Part shown: piece by piece, positions 1-7,981 of the stretch
Layout of the letters: the number at the start of each line of letters is the position of its first letter
Numbering within the stretch: position 1 is the stretch's first letter
Translations under genes and position numbers: made by a program
Notes under the pieces: model-generated
The model's database searches: none
Told to the model about the DNA's origin: nothing
What the model saw: only the letters and a program-made list of their open reading frames with translations
Assembly (NCBI GenBank): GCA_019912385.1
Contig: JAIOIW010000092.1
Coordinates: 1 to 64,000 of the forward strand
Direction of reading: 5' to 3'
DNA length: 64,000 bases
Origin: Notoacmeibacter sp.
GTDB taxonomy: Bacteria > Pseudomonadota > Alphaproteobacteria > Rhizobiales > Rhizobiaceae

Positions 1-57
1 CGCCATGCCGTCGGCGAATCCTCCCGGCTCCAAGAAACTGTCACCCGTCCAATCCTG

Positions 58-227
58 CCAGTGGAACGGATTTGACATTCGATACCCGCTCGATGTCGAC
101 CTCGAAATCGAATGTCGAATGCGAAAGTTCCACTGGAATCAAAAGCTTGCTGGCGGTTTCCCTGTTTTCATCATTTGCGCTTGCGACCGATACAAACGGG
201 AAGCAGATGTTGGAAACGAACCACTAG
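58..227 (-). repeat. 170-bp bipartite repeat, copy 1 (inverted)
   Basis: One of three 170-bp copies in the window (others at 2049-2218 and 43988-44157), here in reverse orientation. The element is made of two units of about 78 bp, each bounded by roughly 10-bp inverted ends of the type CCAGTGGAAC/GTTCCACTGG or CTAGTGGTTC/GAACCACTAG, joined by a short linker containing AAGCTT. In this copy the second-listed unit spans 58-136 and the other about 151-227, and the inner end of the latter is degenerate. It encodes no convincing protein. It lies 35 bp past the stop codon of the neighbouring ATPase gene. Confidence 0.85.
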
Positions 228-262
228 CTGTTACCTTTTATCCGATCTGGACAGAGGAAGCC

Positions 263-1759
263 TCACTCCGCTGCGTGGCGCTGGGTCTCGTCCAGCGCGT
301 CGGGGTGGCCGGGCGCGGTTTCGCAACCCAGGTCCGGGAAGGCGAGCACGCGACGCCCATGAAAATCGGTGCGGGCGACAAGCAGGCCGCGCTCCTCGAA
401 ATAGGCGAGCAGGCGCCGTGCCCGGCGCGGTGAGTGGCTGCCATAGGCGCGGGCCAAAGCGGCGTCGGACGGGCAGGGTTCCTTGTTGGTCGCGGCGCGG
501 GCGACCAACAAGAACAAGCCTTGAAGGTCATCGGGCAGTGTTTCAGAGAGCGACAGCGCCATCGCCCAGGCTTCACCACCGGAGATTTCATCGACGCCGG
601 CGCGAGCTATCGCCAACCGCCGGCGGAAGGTGGAAAGCGCCAGCGGTTCGCCGGGCGCGCGGCGGATGCGGCAGCGCACCAGAAAATCCTGATAGAGCAC
701 GGCGTCAGAGCGGAAAGCCGCATCGGGGTCTTCGAGGATCTCGCGCAGCACCGCGTCGATGCCGGCATCGCGCTCAGCCTCGTCGATGATAGTGAAACCC
801 AGCTCGGCCGGCGGTTCCGGGGCCGGCCTTGGCCGCGACAGTTGCGTCAGGATGTCGGCTGTCGGAATGGGCTTCGGCTGCGGTTTGCGCACCACGGTAC
901 TGGCTTCTTCCGGGCCGGGCGTGAAGATCAGGTCGCGGACGTCCTCAGGCGCCTCGGGCAGCGGCATGAGTTTCGGGCTGGTCGAGCGCGCGGAGGTTTC
1001 GACAGGGCCGATGGTGATCGCCAACGGGCGGCGCGACAAGGCCGGGCCCAGTGCGACGAAGTTTCCCCGCGCAAGCTCGCGGAACCTTTCGGCTTGGCGA
1101 CGGTCCATTCCGAGCAGGTCAGCGGCGCGCGCCATGTCGATGTCCAGGAAGGTGCGGCCCATCAGGAAATTGGAGGCTTCCGCCGCGACGTTCTTTGCCA
1201 GCTTGGCCAGGCGCTGTGTGGCGATGACGCCGGCCAGCCCGCGCTTGCGGCCGCGGCACATCAAATTGGTCATGGCACCCAGCGAGAGCTTCCGCGCGCC
1301 GTCCGAGACTTCGCCGGCAACGGCGGGCGCGAAAAGCTGCGCCTCGTCGACCACCACGAGCACGGGATACCAATGCTCGCGCTCGACATCGAACATGCCG
1401 CCAAGGAAGGCGGCCGCGGCGCGCATCTGCTGCTCGACGTCGAGCCCCTCGAGATTGAGTACGACGGATACGCGGTGCTGGCGCACACGGCCGGCGATGC
1501 GCGTGAGCTCCGCCTCGGAGCGGGCGGCGTCGATCACCTGGTGGCCGAATTTTTCCGCCAGCGTGACGAAATCGCCTTCCGGATCGACTATGCACTGCTG
1601 CACCCAGGGCGCACTTTGTTCCAGCAGGCGGCGCAGCAGATGCGACTTGCCGGACCCGGAATTGCCCTGCACCAGCAGGCGGGTCGCAAGCAGCTCTTCC
1701 AGATCCAGCTCCGCCACGGCGCCGCCGGCCGCGGCGCCCATGTTGATGTTGACCTTCAT
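263..1759 (-). CDS. HerA/DUF87-type ATP-binding protein
   Basis: 498-residue P-loop ATPase of the HerA/DUF87 class. A Walker A motif (GNSGSGKS) lies near residues 32-39, a Walker B-like VVVDEAQ near residues 135-141, and an ATQR sensor-like motif in the segment GVIATQRLAKLAKN. The middle is proline-rich, and the C-terminal 170 residues look like a winged-helix module (ARRLLAYFEERGLLVAR). The start is supported by AAGGGG about 8 nt upstream of the ATG. Members of this class act as DNA-pumping or remodelling ATPases, but the role here cannot be read from the sequence. No NurA, SIR2 or DUF4297 partner is adjacent, so a defence role is not supported. Inverted 170-bp repeats lie on both sides. Confidence 0.8.
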   Translation of the reverse strand: MKVNINMGAAAGGAVAELDLEELLATRLLVQGNSGSGKSHLLRRLLEQSAPWVQQCIVDPEGDFVTLAEKFGHQVIDAARSEAELTRIAGRVRQHRVSVVLNLEGLDVEQQMRAAAAFLGGMFDVEREHWYPVLVVVDEAQLFAPAVAGEVSDGARKLSLGAMTNLMCRGRKRGLAGVIATQRLAKLAKNVAAEASNFLMGRTFLDIDMARAADLLGMDRRQAERFRELARGNFVALGPALSRRPLAITIGPVETSARSTSPKLMPLPEAPEDVRDLIFTPGPEEASTVVRKPQPKPIPTADILTQLSRPRPAPEPPAELGFTIIDEAERDAGIDAVLREILEDPDAAFRSDAVLYQDFLVRCRIRRAPGEPLALSTFRRRLAIARAGVDEISGGEAWAMALSLSETLPDDLQGLFLLVARAATNKEPCPSDAALARAYGSHSPRRARRLLAYFEERGLLVARTDFHGRRVLAFPDLGCETAPGHPDALDETQRHAAE

Positions 1760-2048
1760 CCGGTACCCCTTTGAGCACCGTCCTTAGCATCCGCCGCCAC
1801 GCAGCGCGAAGCATCGCCGCAGGGATTCCCACAGGCACGACGGCGCGGATGAAGGTTGACCGGGCTGTGCGCCCATTCTCGGACGTTCAACAGCATATCC
1901 GCAGTTGCCGCCCCCTCACCGCTCGCACCCTCCCGGGTAGCGGGTCGTTCTCCGACCCCACAGCAGGCGTTGGATTCTCGTTGAGACACCTGCTTCTCAA
2001 AACGATAGTTGACTTTCGCGCTTCGTAGTCGAAGTCAATTCAAGCTTA
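1760..2048. other. Intergenic region with no recognisable gene
   Basis: About 290 bp between the ATPase start and repeat copy 2. Short open frames exist on both strands (for example 1771-2028 plus), but their translations are arginine-rich and unlike any family I recognise. It must contain the promoter of the minus-strand ATPase gene. I see no clear regulatory motif. Confidence 0.5.
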
Positions 2049-2218
2049 CCAGTGGTTCGTTTCCAACATTTGCATCCCGTTTGTACCGGCCGCGAGGGCA
2101 AATGATGGAAACAAGGAAGCCACTGGCAGGCTTATGATTCTATAGGAACTTTCAAATTCGACATTCGATTTCGAGGGCGACATCGAGCGGGTATCGAATG
2201 TCAAATCCGTTCCACTAG
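2049..2218 (+). repeat. 170-bp bipartite repeat, copy 2
   Basis: Second copy of the element, forward orientation. It starts CCAGTGGTTCG and ends with TTCCACTAG. The first unit closes with GCCACTGG at 2126, and the second opens at about 2141 with a decayed end (TATAGGAAC in place of CCAGTGGAAC). The internal block TTTGTACCGGCCGCGAGGGC is shared exactly with copy 3. Its 3' end lies 6 bp from the stop codon of a broken nitrilase gene. Confidence 0.85.
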
Positions 2219-2224
2219 CGGGTC

Positions 2225-2490
2225 CTATTCCTTGAACGCGACCGGCGATTGCGGCTGACGATCGACTGTAAGCGTGAAGATATCCAGCGGGGGATAGTGT
2301 CCGCTGACATCAAATTTGCGCCGCGAGGCGCGGGCCGCGGCCGGATCGATTTCCGCGGTCAGGAATCCTTTTCTCGATGCATCGGTCCGGCAGCGACACC
2401 GCTGAACGGCCTGTAAACACGGCGTCGCCGGAATTGATCCACTCGTGTGGAACGGCATCTCCCAGCGATCCCGCACGTAGAAGCAAACTC
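2225..2490 (-). pseudogene. Nitrilase C-terminal remnant, frameshifted
   Basis: On the minus strand the last ~47 codons read GFLTAEID followed by a RRKFDVSGHYPPLDIFTLTVD-type tail, which matches the conserved C-terminus of the nitrilase/carbon-nitrogen hydrolase family (LTAEID...KFDxDVxGHYxRPDVFxLTVD). The expected upstream motif (WINPGDSV) appears as EWINSGDAVFTG in a different frame at about 2400-2460, so at least one frameshift separates them. The catalytic Glu-Lys-Cys part of the enzyme is absent. This is a truncated, non-functional relic. The family assignment rests on motif recall. Confidence 0.6.
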
Positions 2491-2538
2491 AATGGCTTGC
2501 GACGCCGATCGGCGTCGGGACCCCTCGCCGAATCACAG

Positions 2539-3090
2539 ATGCCACTGGAGATCTGGCTGCTTTTTGCCTATCCGCTACTGATGGGGCCGGTGATCGGCAA
2601 GGACCTGTTCCATCTGCGCTCTCTGCTGCTGGCGGCAGAATCGCTGAAAGCCGGCGTTATCACGATATCGGATTGCTTTTTCGATCCGCCTCGTCATGAG
2701 CTCGACCGGCTTGGAACCGTTTTCGGCGCCTACGATCTGGCCGGAATCAGGGCGATCGTGACGAGCGGAGTGATGAACATGCCGACGCTCGAGGCGCTGC
2801 CCTTCACGCGCGACGTCGCACCGTCTAAGGTGAGGAAGCAGCTCGACTTCGGCCCGCCGATTACGGCTGGCGCGTACATTGACTACTGCCGCGCGGCCAT
2901 CGAAACCTTTGACGGGCGTGCGGGACGGCTGAAGTTCACGATTGCGCCGGATGGGATCATCATCGGCGCCGATCGTGACATCGCCCGTTTTCAACAATGC
3001 CTCTGCAAATCAAGACTTTACGCTCACGTATCGGGGCGGGGCTTTCGCGCCGGGTCGCAGTCGGCAACTCCGCGCGGTAGCGAAGTGTGA
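2539..3090 (+). pseudogene. Amidohydrolase (ATZ/TRZ-type) internal fragment
   Basis: An open frame from the ATG at 2539 encodes a segment resembling the interior of ATZ/TRZ or cytosine-deaminase-like amidohydrolases: FHLRSLLLAAESLKAGVITI, ISDCFFDPP, then a YDLAGIRAIVTSGVMNMP stretch, AYIDYCRAAIETFDGRAGR and LKFTIAP. The N-terminal metal-binding HxH region and everything after the IAP motif are missing. After residue ~150 the translation loses all resemblance. It overlaps antisense with no intact gene. It sits beside the nitrilase remnant and may derive from the same lost nitrogen-catabolic cluster (inference). Confidence 0.55.
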
Positions 3091-3253
3091 AGTTCGGCGA
3101 AGCGTGGTGCGGAGCTCGGCGATCGGATTTTTCTGTTTGACATATGCCATCGCAGCTTGCGCGCGATCGGTGAATCTGGGCTTGGGTAGTCTGCAATCCG
3201 GGCCGGGAAGCAACCGGGTCGGAACAAGCCGTTTCTCAACGAGATGCCGGACA

Positions 3254-3634
3254 ATGACGCGAACACACCCCGTAATTGGCCTTGAAAAGGCCGCGCTCGC
3301 ACGCTGGTGCAGTGGCGATCCTTCCGGTTTCCTTGAATTGTCAGCGCCCGACGTCACCTATTTCGATCCCTTCCTGCCGGCGCGGCTGGACGGCCTGGAA
3401 AAACTCACCGCCTACTACGGGGGCATTCGAGGCAAGATCTCGGCGCCGCGCTACGAGATGATCGATCCCCATGTCACCGAGATCGGCGATGCGGCTATCC
3501 TGACATTTCGCTTTGTTTCCTTTGGCGGCAGCGAGGGCGCCGAAATGCGCTGGAACTGCACCGAGGTCTATCGCCGGGAGGGCGAAGACTGGCGGATCGT
3601 CCAGACCCACTGGTCGCTCACCGGCGGTTCTTGA
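3254..3634 (+). CDS. NTF2-like/SnoaL-type small protein
   Basis: 126-residue protein with the look of an NTF2-like/SnoaL fold: an N-terminal helix (EKAALARWCSGDPSGFLEL), the strand DVTYFDPF, a mid-region YYGGIRGK, and a C-terminal sheet ending RREGEDWRIVQTHWSLT, which is typical of DUF4440/DUF3225-like members. The ATG at 3254 was chosen because homology-like sequence begins there. The frame is open upstream to 2942 but that part has no recognisable content. The substrate or role is unknown. It is the only apparently intact gene in the decayed patch. Confidence 0.65.
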   Translation: MTRTHPVIGLEKAALARWCSGDPSGFLELSAPDVTYFDPFLPARLDGLEKLTAYYGGIRGKISAPRYEMIDPHVTEIGDAAILTFRFVSFGGSEGAEMRWNCTEVYRREGEDWRIVQTHWSLTGGS

Positions 3635-3749
3635 GAACGGGCGGAAATCCGCTCCGAACCCATCCCGGCCCGATACCGGCCCGTGGTTCATCAGGCCCGA
3701 GGGCGAAGAAGGCAAAAGCCGCATCGGATCCCAGACCGGCGGCGAACCG

Positions 3750-3913
3750 CTCGCGGGTTTCCATACCAGCGCGTTGGAAGTAGATGTCGAGCGCCTGTCG
3801 GCAAACGCGTCCGGTTCTCCAGGCCGCCCAGGCACACGCCGGCGGCTTCCTTCGCCCATTCCCTCGATCTGTACGGCAATGAATTCGTTCTCGTCGAATT
3901 AGCCGCGTCGTGA
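3750..3913 (+). pseudogene. VOC/glyoxalase-family remnant, frameshifted
   Basis: Read across frames, this stretch carries EVDVERLSAN, then VRFSR, then AGGF, and finally FAHSLDLYGNEFVLVEL before a stop at 3911-3913. That order (ERLxAxGVxF...AGGFxAxFxDLDGNxFVLVE) is the C-terminal half of a vicinal-oxygen-chelate protein, but the pieces lie in different frames and the metal-binding N-terminal half is missing. It is therefore a relic. Confidence 0.45.
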
Positions 3914-3918
3914 GCGCT

Positions 3919-4365
3919 TCAGGCGCGCTTTCCCCTGTGACGTCCGGTTGACGGCGCCGGGGACAGCCGCATCGACAGACCGTAACCGGCGGCCGAGGCC
4001 ACGGCGGTGACAAACGTCCCCCAAGTGAGATCGACAACCGTCAGGATTACCGGCCAGTCGCTCAGCGTCGCCATGTTCGTCAGATCGTAGGTTGCGTAAG
4101 CGACGAAGCCGAAAAGGCCGCCCGAAAACAGCGCGCTGGCCAGCGTTCCGCGTGCAATCGCGGGAACGACCGCGAAGTACATGATGCCGGAAAGATAGAT
4201 GACGTAGAACAGGCCCGCGGCTGCCAAATTCGGGTTTTCGGCGAGATGGCCGGCGAGATTGTCGCGATAGAATCCGGCCGCGATCTGCGACAGCCAGATG
4301 AAATCGAGGCCCAGGAACACGACCGCGGTCGCAAGAAAGGCTGTGAAATAGGTTCGCATGGTCAT
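3919..4365 (-). CDS. DUF2177 family membrane protein
   Basis: 148-residue integral membrane protein with four predicted hydrophobic segments (FTAFLATAVVFLGLDFIWL; LFYVIYLSGIMYFAVVPAIA; ASALFSGGLFGFVAYATYDL; a last one near residues 105-128). The DFIWL, YDLTNMATL and WP..L...D..WG..V motifs fit DUF2177. It lies 53 bp downstream of chrR on the same strand, an arrangement common in alphaproteobacterial RpoE-ChrR loci, so it is probably part of that stress regulon (inference). Biochemical function is unknown. Confidence 0.85.
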   Translation of the reverse strand: MTMRTYFTAFLATAVVFLGLDFIWLSQIAAGFYRDNLAGHLAENPNLAAAGLFYVIYLSGIMYFAVVPAIARGTLASALFSGGLFGFVAYATYDLTNMATLSDWPVILTVVDLTWGTFVTAVASAAGYGLSMRLSPAPSTGRHRGKRA

Positions 4366-4418
4366 GATGATCCGTTGCGACAGCGGGTTGTCGCACCCCG
4401 TTTCGGTTTCTATTCGGT

Positions 4419-5087
4419 TCAGATGCCCAGTAGCGGCTGGATGATCCGCACGATCCGGCTGCGGAATTTGAGCGGCGCGTCGGTAACCGCCAGGCAGATG
4501 CAGTCCTCGCCCGGTTCGGCGATCGGCTGGTGTTCGACCTCAGCATCCGTTTCCTCGAAATCGCCAACGCCGAACAGCCCGTTTTCGTCGCGGAAAGCGC
4601 CGCACAGGACGAGCGTCAATTCCCGCCCGCGATGCCCGTGTTCCGGCACCGGCTTTCCCGCCGGGATGCGCAACAGCCGTACCGTGGTTGCAGCGTCCGA
4701 GGTTCTGATCGGATGGTGATAGGCGCCGAGTCCGAGCGCTCGCCATTTGACCGTGTCGAGGCTGCCGCCGAGATAGGAGCGAAGCGGCTCCGGTACGTTC
4801 CGGCCTTCAGGCAGAACGGCCGGCCGCGGTTCGACGTTCCCACGCGACGATGGTTTCCCCAGTCGCTGCCTGAGCGCCGCCCAAGACGCATTGTCTTGCG
4901 CGGACGCGGGCGCCGCTTCGATCGCCTCGACCAGCAGGCCGGCGGCGGCCTCCATTTGCGACAGGCGTCTGCGGCATTCGGGGCACAGCGCCATGTGGGT
5001 CGCGACCGCTATGCTCCATCCCTCTTCGAGCGAACCGCTGGCATATTCGAGCATCAACTCGTCGCTGATGTGGTGGTGTATTGTCAT
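4419..5087 (-). CDS. chrR: ChrR-type zinc anti-sigma factor
   Basis: 222-residue anti-sigma factor with the two-domain layout of Rhodobacter sphaeroides ChrR. The N-terminal zinc anti-sigma domain carries H6, H31, C35 and C38 (HMALCPEC), the same numbering as the characterised zinc ligands. The C-terminal cupin domain carries H150, H152, E156 (HGHRGRE) and H186, the likely second metal site. The start at 5087 overlaps the rpoE stop by 4 bp (ATGA), implying translational coupling. An in-frame extension upstream to 5681 runs antisense-like through rpoE and is rejected. The family releases RpoE in response to singlet oxygen, so the same role is likely here. Confidence 0.93.
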   Translation of the reverse strand: MTIHHHISDELMLEYASGSLEEGWSIAVATHMALCPECRRRLSQMEAAAGLLVEAIEAAPASAQDNASWAALRQRLGKPSSRGNVEPRPAVLPEGRNVPEPLRSYLGGSLDTVKWRALGLGAYHHPIRTSDAATTVRLLRIPAGKPVPEHGHRGRELTLVLCGAFRDENGLFGVGDFEETDAEVEHQPIAEPGEDCICLAVTDAPLKFRSRIVRIIQPLLGI

Positions 5088-5653
5088 GACCTTTCTCCCA
5101 GCGCATCGCGTAGCTTGGAAAAAGCAAGCCGGATTCGGGATTTTACCGTGCCGATCGGGAGGTTCAGCCTCTCTGCGATCATGCTGTGGGAAGCTTCCTC
5201 GTAGAATGACAGCTTCAGCAACTCGACCTGCTCGGGTGGCAAGCTGCCCATCGCCTCGCGTAGCCGGCCGGCTTCCTGGTCCATTTCCATCATCGTGTCC
5301 GCAGCCATGATCCCGTCCGGTACGAAAGCCGGGTCGCTTGGATCGAATGCGGGCCGGCCGCTCTTGCGATAGGCATCGACGCGCGCGTTGCGCGCGATTG
5401 TGAAGATCCAGCTCGACGCCGCGCCGCGGGCGGGGTCGAACTGATCCGCCTTGTTCCAGACTGTCATCATCGTTTCTTGCATCAGTTCTTCCGCCAGGTG
5501 CCGGTCGGCGGAACGCTTCATCATGTAGGCGCGGATCTTCGGCCCGAAATGCCTGAACAGGCCTTCGAACGCCTCCAGATCCGCGTTCCTTCCCACCGCG
5601 ACAAGCCGAGCGGTATGGTCTTCCGTGTCCGGCGTTTGAGTGGATTTGCTCAT
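5084..5653 (-). CDS. rpoE: ECF sigma factor RpoE (ECF11-like)
   Basis: 189-residue ECF sigma factor. Sigma region 2 covers roughly residues 25-95 (FEGLFRHFGPKIRAYM, LAEELMQETMMTVWNKADQFD, SSWIFTIARNARVDAYRK) and region 4 residues ~130-185 (LPPEQVELLKLSFYEEASHSMIA, then NLPIGTVKSRIRLAFSKLR). The ATG at 5653 is preferred because the residues before it (frame open to 5785) are low-quality, and 189 residues is the family norm. It is followed by chrR with a 4-bp overlap. The promoter candidate at 5763-5792 matches the RpoE consensus, suggesting autoregulation. Confidence 0.93.
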   Translation of the reverse strand: MSKSTQTPDTEDHTARLVAVGRNADLEAFEGLFRHFGPKIRAYMMKRSADRHLAEELMQETMMTVWNKADQFDPARGAASSWIFTIARNARVDAYRKSGRPAFDPSDPAFVPDGIMAADTMMEMDQEAGRLREAMGSLPPEQVELLKLSFYEEASHSMIAERLNLPIGTVKSRIRLAFSKLRDALGERS

Positions 5654-5762
5654 TTTCAGGCGCCCAGCCCTCCAATTGCACGGTGCCGTCGCTCGCCTCC
5701 CAAGGGGCGGCAGAGGATCTGTCTTCGCGAGCGCCGCAATGGAAATGGCCGTTTGCATGACC

Positions 5763-5792
5763 CTGTTACGGCGTCGTCGAGCCAACGGATCA
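5763..5792 (-). promoter_or_regulatory. Candidate RpoE-dependent promoter of rpoE-chrR
   Basis: On the minus strand TGATCC (5792-5787) is followed by exactly 18 bases and then TAACAG (5768-5763). The R. sphaeroides RpoE consensus as I recall it is TGATCC-N18-TAAGA(A/G). The -35 and spacing match and the -10 differs mainly at one base. Transcription would start about 100 nt upstream of the rpoE ATG. Confidence 0.6.
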
Positions 5793-5873
5793 CAGCATCG
5801 AAGAAAAATTCGCGCTTTTCAATCCGCCTCCCGTCTTCACCCGTATTTGGAATGCATCTGCCGAAGGGAATGA

Positions 5874-7232
5874 TTGAACATGACGAACATGAACAGTACG
5901 CACAAGCCCGAACAGCCCAACAGGGTCGCTGTTGTCGGCTCCGGAATTTCAGGGCTCGCCGCAGCCTGGCTCCTGAGCAGGAAGGCCGATGTCACGCTGT
6001 TCGAGGCGGACCGGCGCCTTGGCGGCCACGCCCACACGGTCGACGTGTCGACCGCCGACGGGCGAATCCCCGTCGATACCGGCTTCATTGTCTACAACGA
6101 GCGCAACTATCCCAACCTGGTAGCCCTGTTTGCTCATCTCGGCGTTCCCACCCAGCAATCGGACATGTCATTTTCAGCCTCGCTCGACGCCGGCCAATTC
6201 GAATATTCGGGCACCAGTCTGGCCACGATGTTCGGCCAGAGGAGCAACATCGTAAGACTGCGTTTCTGGCGAATGCTGGGCGATATCCTGCGTTTCTATC
6301 GCGAAGCGCCGGCCTGTTTGGCCACGAGCGGTGCCGACGGCATCACGCTTGGCGATTTCCTGGACATGCAGGGCTACTCGAAAAGCTTCGTTGAAGACCA
6401 CATCCTGCCGATGGGCGCTGCGATCTGGTCGACGACCGCAAGGGAAATGCGCGCTTATCCGCTCCGCGCCTTCATTCGCTTTTTTGAAAGCCATGGTCTT
6501 CTCTCCCTTTCCGACCGCCCGACATGGCGAACGGTAAAGGGCGGCAGCCGCGAATATGTGAACCGGATCGTCGCCGATTTCGAGGGAAGCGTCCGGCTGA
6601 ACACACCGGTCGTATCGCTTAGGCGTACCGGAAAGGGTGTGGTACTGACCACCGCCGACGGCCGGCAGGAAACATTCGACAATGTGGTTTTGGCCACCCA
6701 CGCCGACCGCGCGCTTTCGATCCTCGCCGATGCCGATGGGCAGGAGCGCTCACTGCTTGGCGCATTCCGTTACACAAGCAACGAGGCGGTCCTGCACAGC
6801 GATCCGTCGCTCATGCCGAAACGGCGGCCGGTCTGGGCCAGCTGGAACTACATCGCCGGCACAAGCCAGGACAGCCAGCTTTGCGTCACCTACTGGATGA
6901 ACAGGCTGCAGAATATCGACCGCCGCCACCCGCTTTTCCTGACCCTCAATCCGTCGCGGCCGATTTCGCCGGATCTGGTCCACGGCACCTTCGAATACAC
7001 CCATCCGCTGTTCGACGCAGCCGCACTGGCCGCGCAACGTCAGCTCTGGAATATCCAGGGGCGCGGCGGTGTGTGGTTCTGCGGCGCCCATTTCGGAAGC
7101 GGTTTTCACGAGGACGGCCTGCAATCGGGCCTCGCCGTCGCCGAGGATATCGCGGGCATCAGGCGACCGTGGACTGTCGCCGCACAATCCGCGCGGATCT
7201 TTGTACCGCAACCGCTCGTGGCGGCCGAATGA
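5874..7232 (+). CDS. FAD-dependent amine oxidase/desaturase-like protein (COG2907 type)
   Basis: 452-residue FAD/NAD(P)-binding oxidoreductase. A Rossmann dinucleotide motif VAVVGSGISGLAAAWLL lies at residues ~18-34, followed by E..RLGGHAHTVDV and D.GFIVYNERNYPNL, diagnostic of COG2907. A C-terminal FAD-contact region GVWFCGAHFGSGFHEDGLQS closes it. Start options are TTG 5874 or ATG 5880. AAGGGA at 5864-5869 suits either. It is divergent from rpoE and its stop overlaps the next start (ATGA). Orthologues travel with RpoE-ChrR and act on membrane fatty acids in the singlet-oxygen response. That role is inferred from context. Confidence 0.88.
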   Translation: MNMTNMNSTHKPEQPNRVAVVGSGISGLAAAWLLSRKADVTLFEADRRLGGHAHTVDVSTADGRIPVDTGFIVYNERNYPNLVALFAHLGVPTQQSDMSFSASLDAGQFEYSGTSLATMFGQRSNIVRLRFWRMLGDILRFYREAPACLATSGADGITLGDFLDMQGYSKSFVEDHILPMGAAIWSTTAREMRAYPLRAFIRFFESHGLLSLSDRPTWRTVKGGSREYVNRIVADFEGSVRLNTPVVSLRRTGKGVVLTTADGRQETFDNVVLATHADRALSILADADGQERSLLGAFRYTSNEAVLHSDPSLMPKRRPVWASWNYIAGTSQDSQLCVTYWMNRLQNIDRRHPLFLTLNPSRPISPDLVHGTFEYTHPLFDAAALAAQRQLWNIQGRGGVWFCGAHFGSGFHEDGLQSGLAVAEDIAGIRRPWTVAAQSARIFVPQPLVAAE

Positions 7233-7978
7233 GTATCAGATCGGCCCTCTATGCCGGCCATGTCGTGCACGCACGCCATCGCCCCCGCAAACACCGCTTC
7301 AAATACCGCGTGTTCTCGCTGCTCCTCGATCTCGATGAGTTCGAGACACTGGGCGGCACACTGAAACTGTTCGGCCACAACCGCGCCGCATTGCTCAGCT
7401 TCCACGACGCCGATCACGGCGACCAGAAGGGCGGCAACCTGAAGGCCTGGGCGCTTGATCATTTGCGTTCGGCCGGACTGGCCGAAGACGCCATGCGGTT
7501 CGAAATCCTCTGCTATCCGCGCATTTTCGGATACGTCTTCAATCCGCTTACCGTATATTTCTGCTATCGGCGGGATTCATCCCTCGCGGCAATTCTCTAC
7601 GAGGTGTGCAACACCTTCAACGAACGCCACACCTACGTGCTCCCGGTTGGGCGCGGACAGGACAGTGTGCGCCAATCCTGCGAAAAGGAGCTCTACGTCT
7701 CGCCCTTCATGCCGATGGGCTGCACCTATCATTTTCACATCGAGCCGCCATCGGGGAATGTGGCGATCCGGATCAACGAGACGGATGCCGACGGGCCGCT
7801 GTTGTTTGCGGCCTTCGAGGGTGCACGCACGCCTCTCACGGACGCGACGCTGCTCAGGGCATTCGCATCCCACCCGCTGATGACGTTCAAGATCATGGCC
7901 GGCATTCACTGGGAAGCCCTGCGCCTCTGGCTGAAGGGCATGCCCTTCTTCAGGCACAACCCGGCGAATGTCAGCTAA
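7229..7978 (+). CDS. DUF1365 family protein
   Basis: 249-residue protein with DUF1365 hallmarks: SALYAGHVVHARHRPRKHRF at the N-terminus, the LLLDLDE segment, CYPRIFGYVFNPLTVYFCYR near residues 92-111, and CEKELYVSPF further on. It begins inside the stop of the FAD oxidoreductase gene (ATGA overlap), so the two are translated as a unit. Family members are co-conserved with the COG2907 oxidoreductase and with fatty-acid modifying enzymes. The biochemical activity is uncertain. Confidence 0.88.
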   Translation: MSIRSALYAGHVVHARHRPRKHRFKYRVFSLLLDLDEFETLGGTLKLFGHNRAALLSFHDADHGDQKGGNLKAWALDHLRSAGLAEDAMRFEILCYPRIFGYVFNPLTVYFCYRRDSSLAAILYEVCNTFNERHTYVLPVGRGQDSVRQSCEKELYVSPFMPMGCTYHFHIEPPSGNVAIRINETDADGPLLFAAFEGARTPLTDATLLRAFASHPLMTFKIMAGIHWEALRLWLKGMPFFRHNPANVS

Positions 7979-7981
7979 CTG

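Noticed and set aside
5-433. Plus-strand 142-residue frame at the left end
   Set aside because: It reads straight through the 170-bp repeat and the antisense of the ATPase C-terminus, with no family resemblance.
263-1759. HerA-like ATPase as an anti-phage defence system
   Set aside because: No SIR2, DUF4297, NurA or other effector is adjacent, and the gene looks like a chromosomal member of the family. The flanking repeats alone do not support defence.
434-1774. A 446-residue plus-strand frame opposite the HerA-like ATPase
   Set aside because: The minus-strand gene has Walker motifs and a ribosome site. The plus-strand translation has no recognisable domain.
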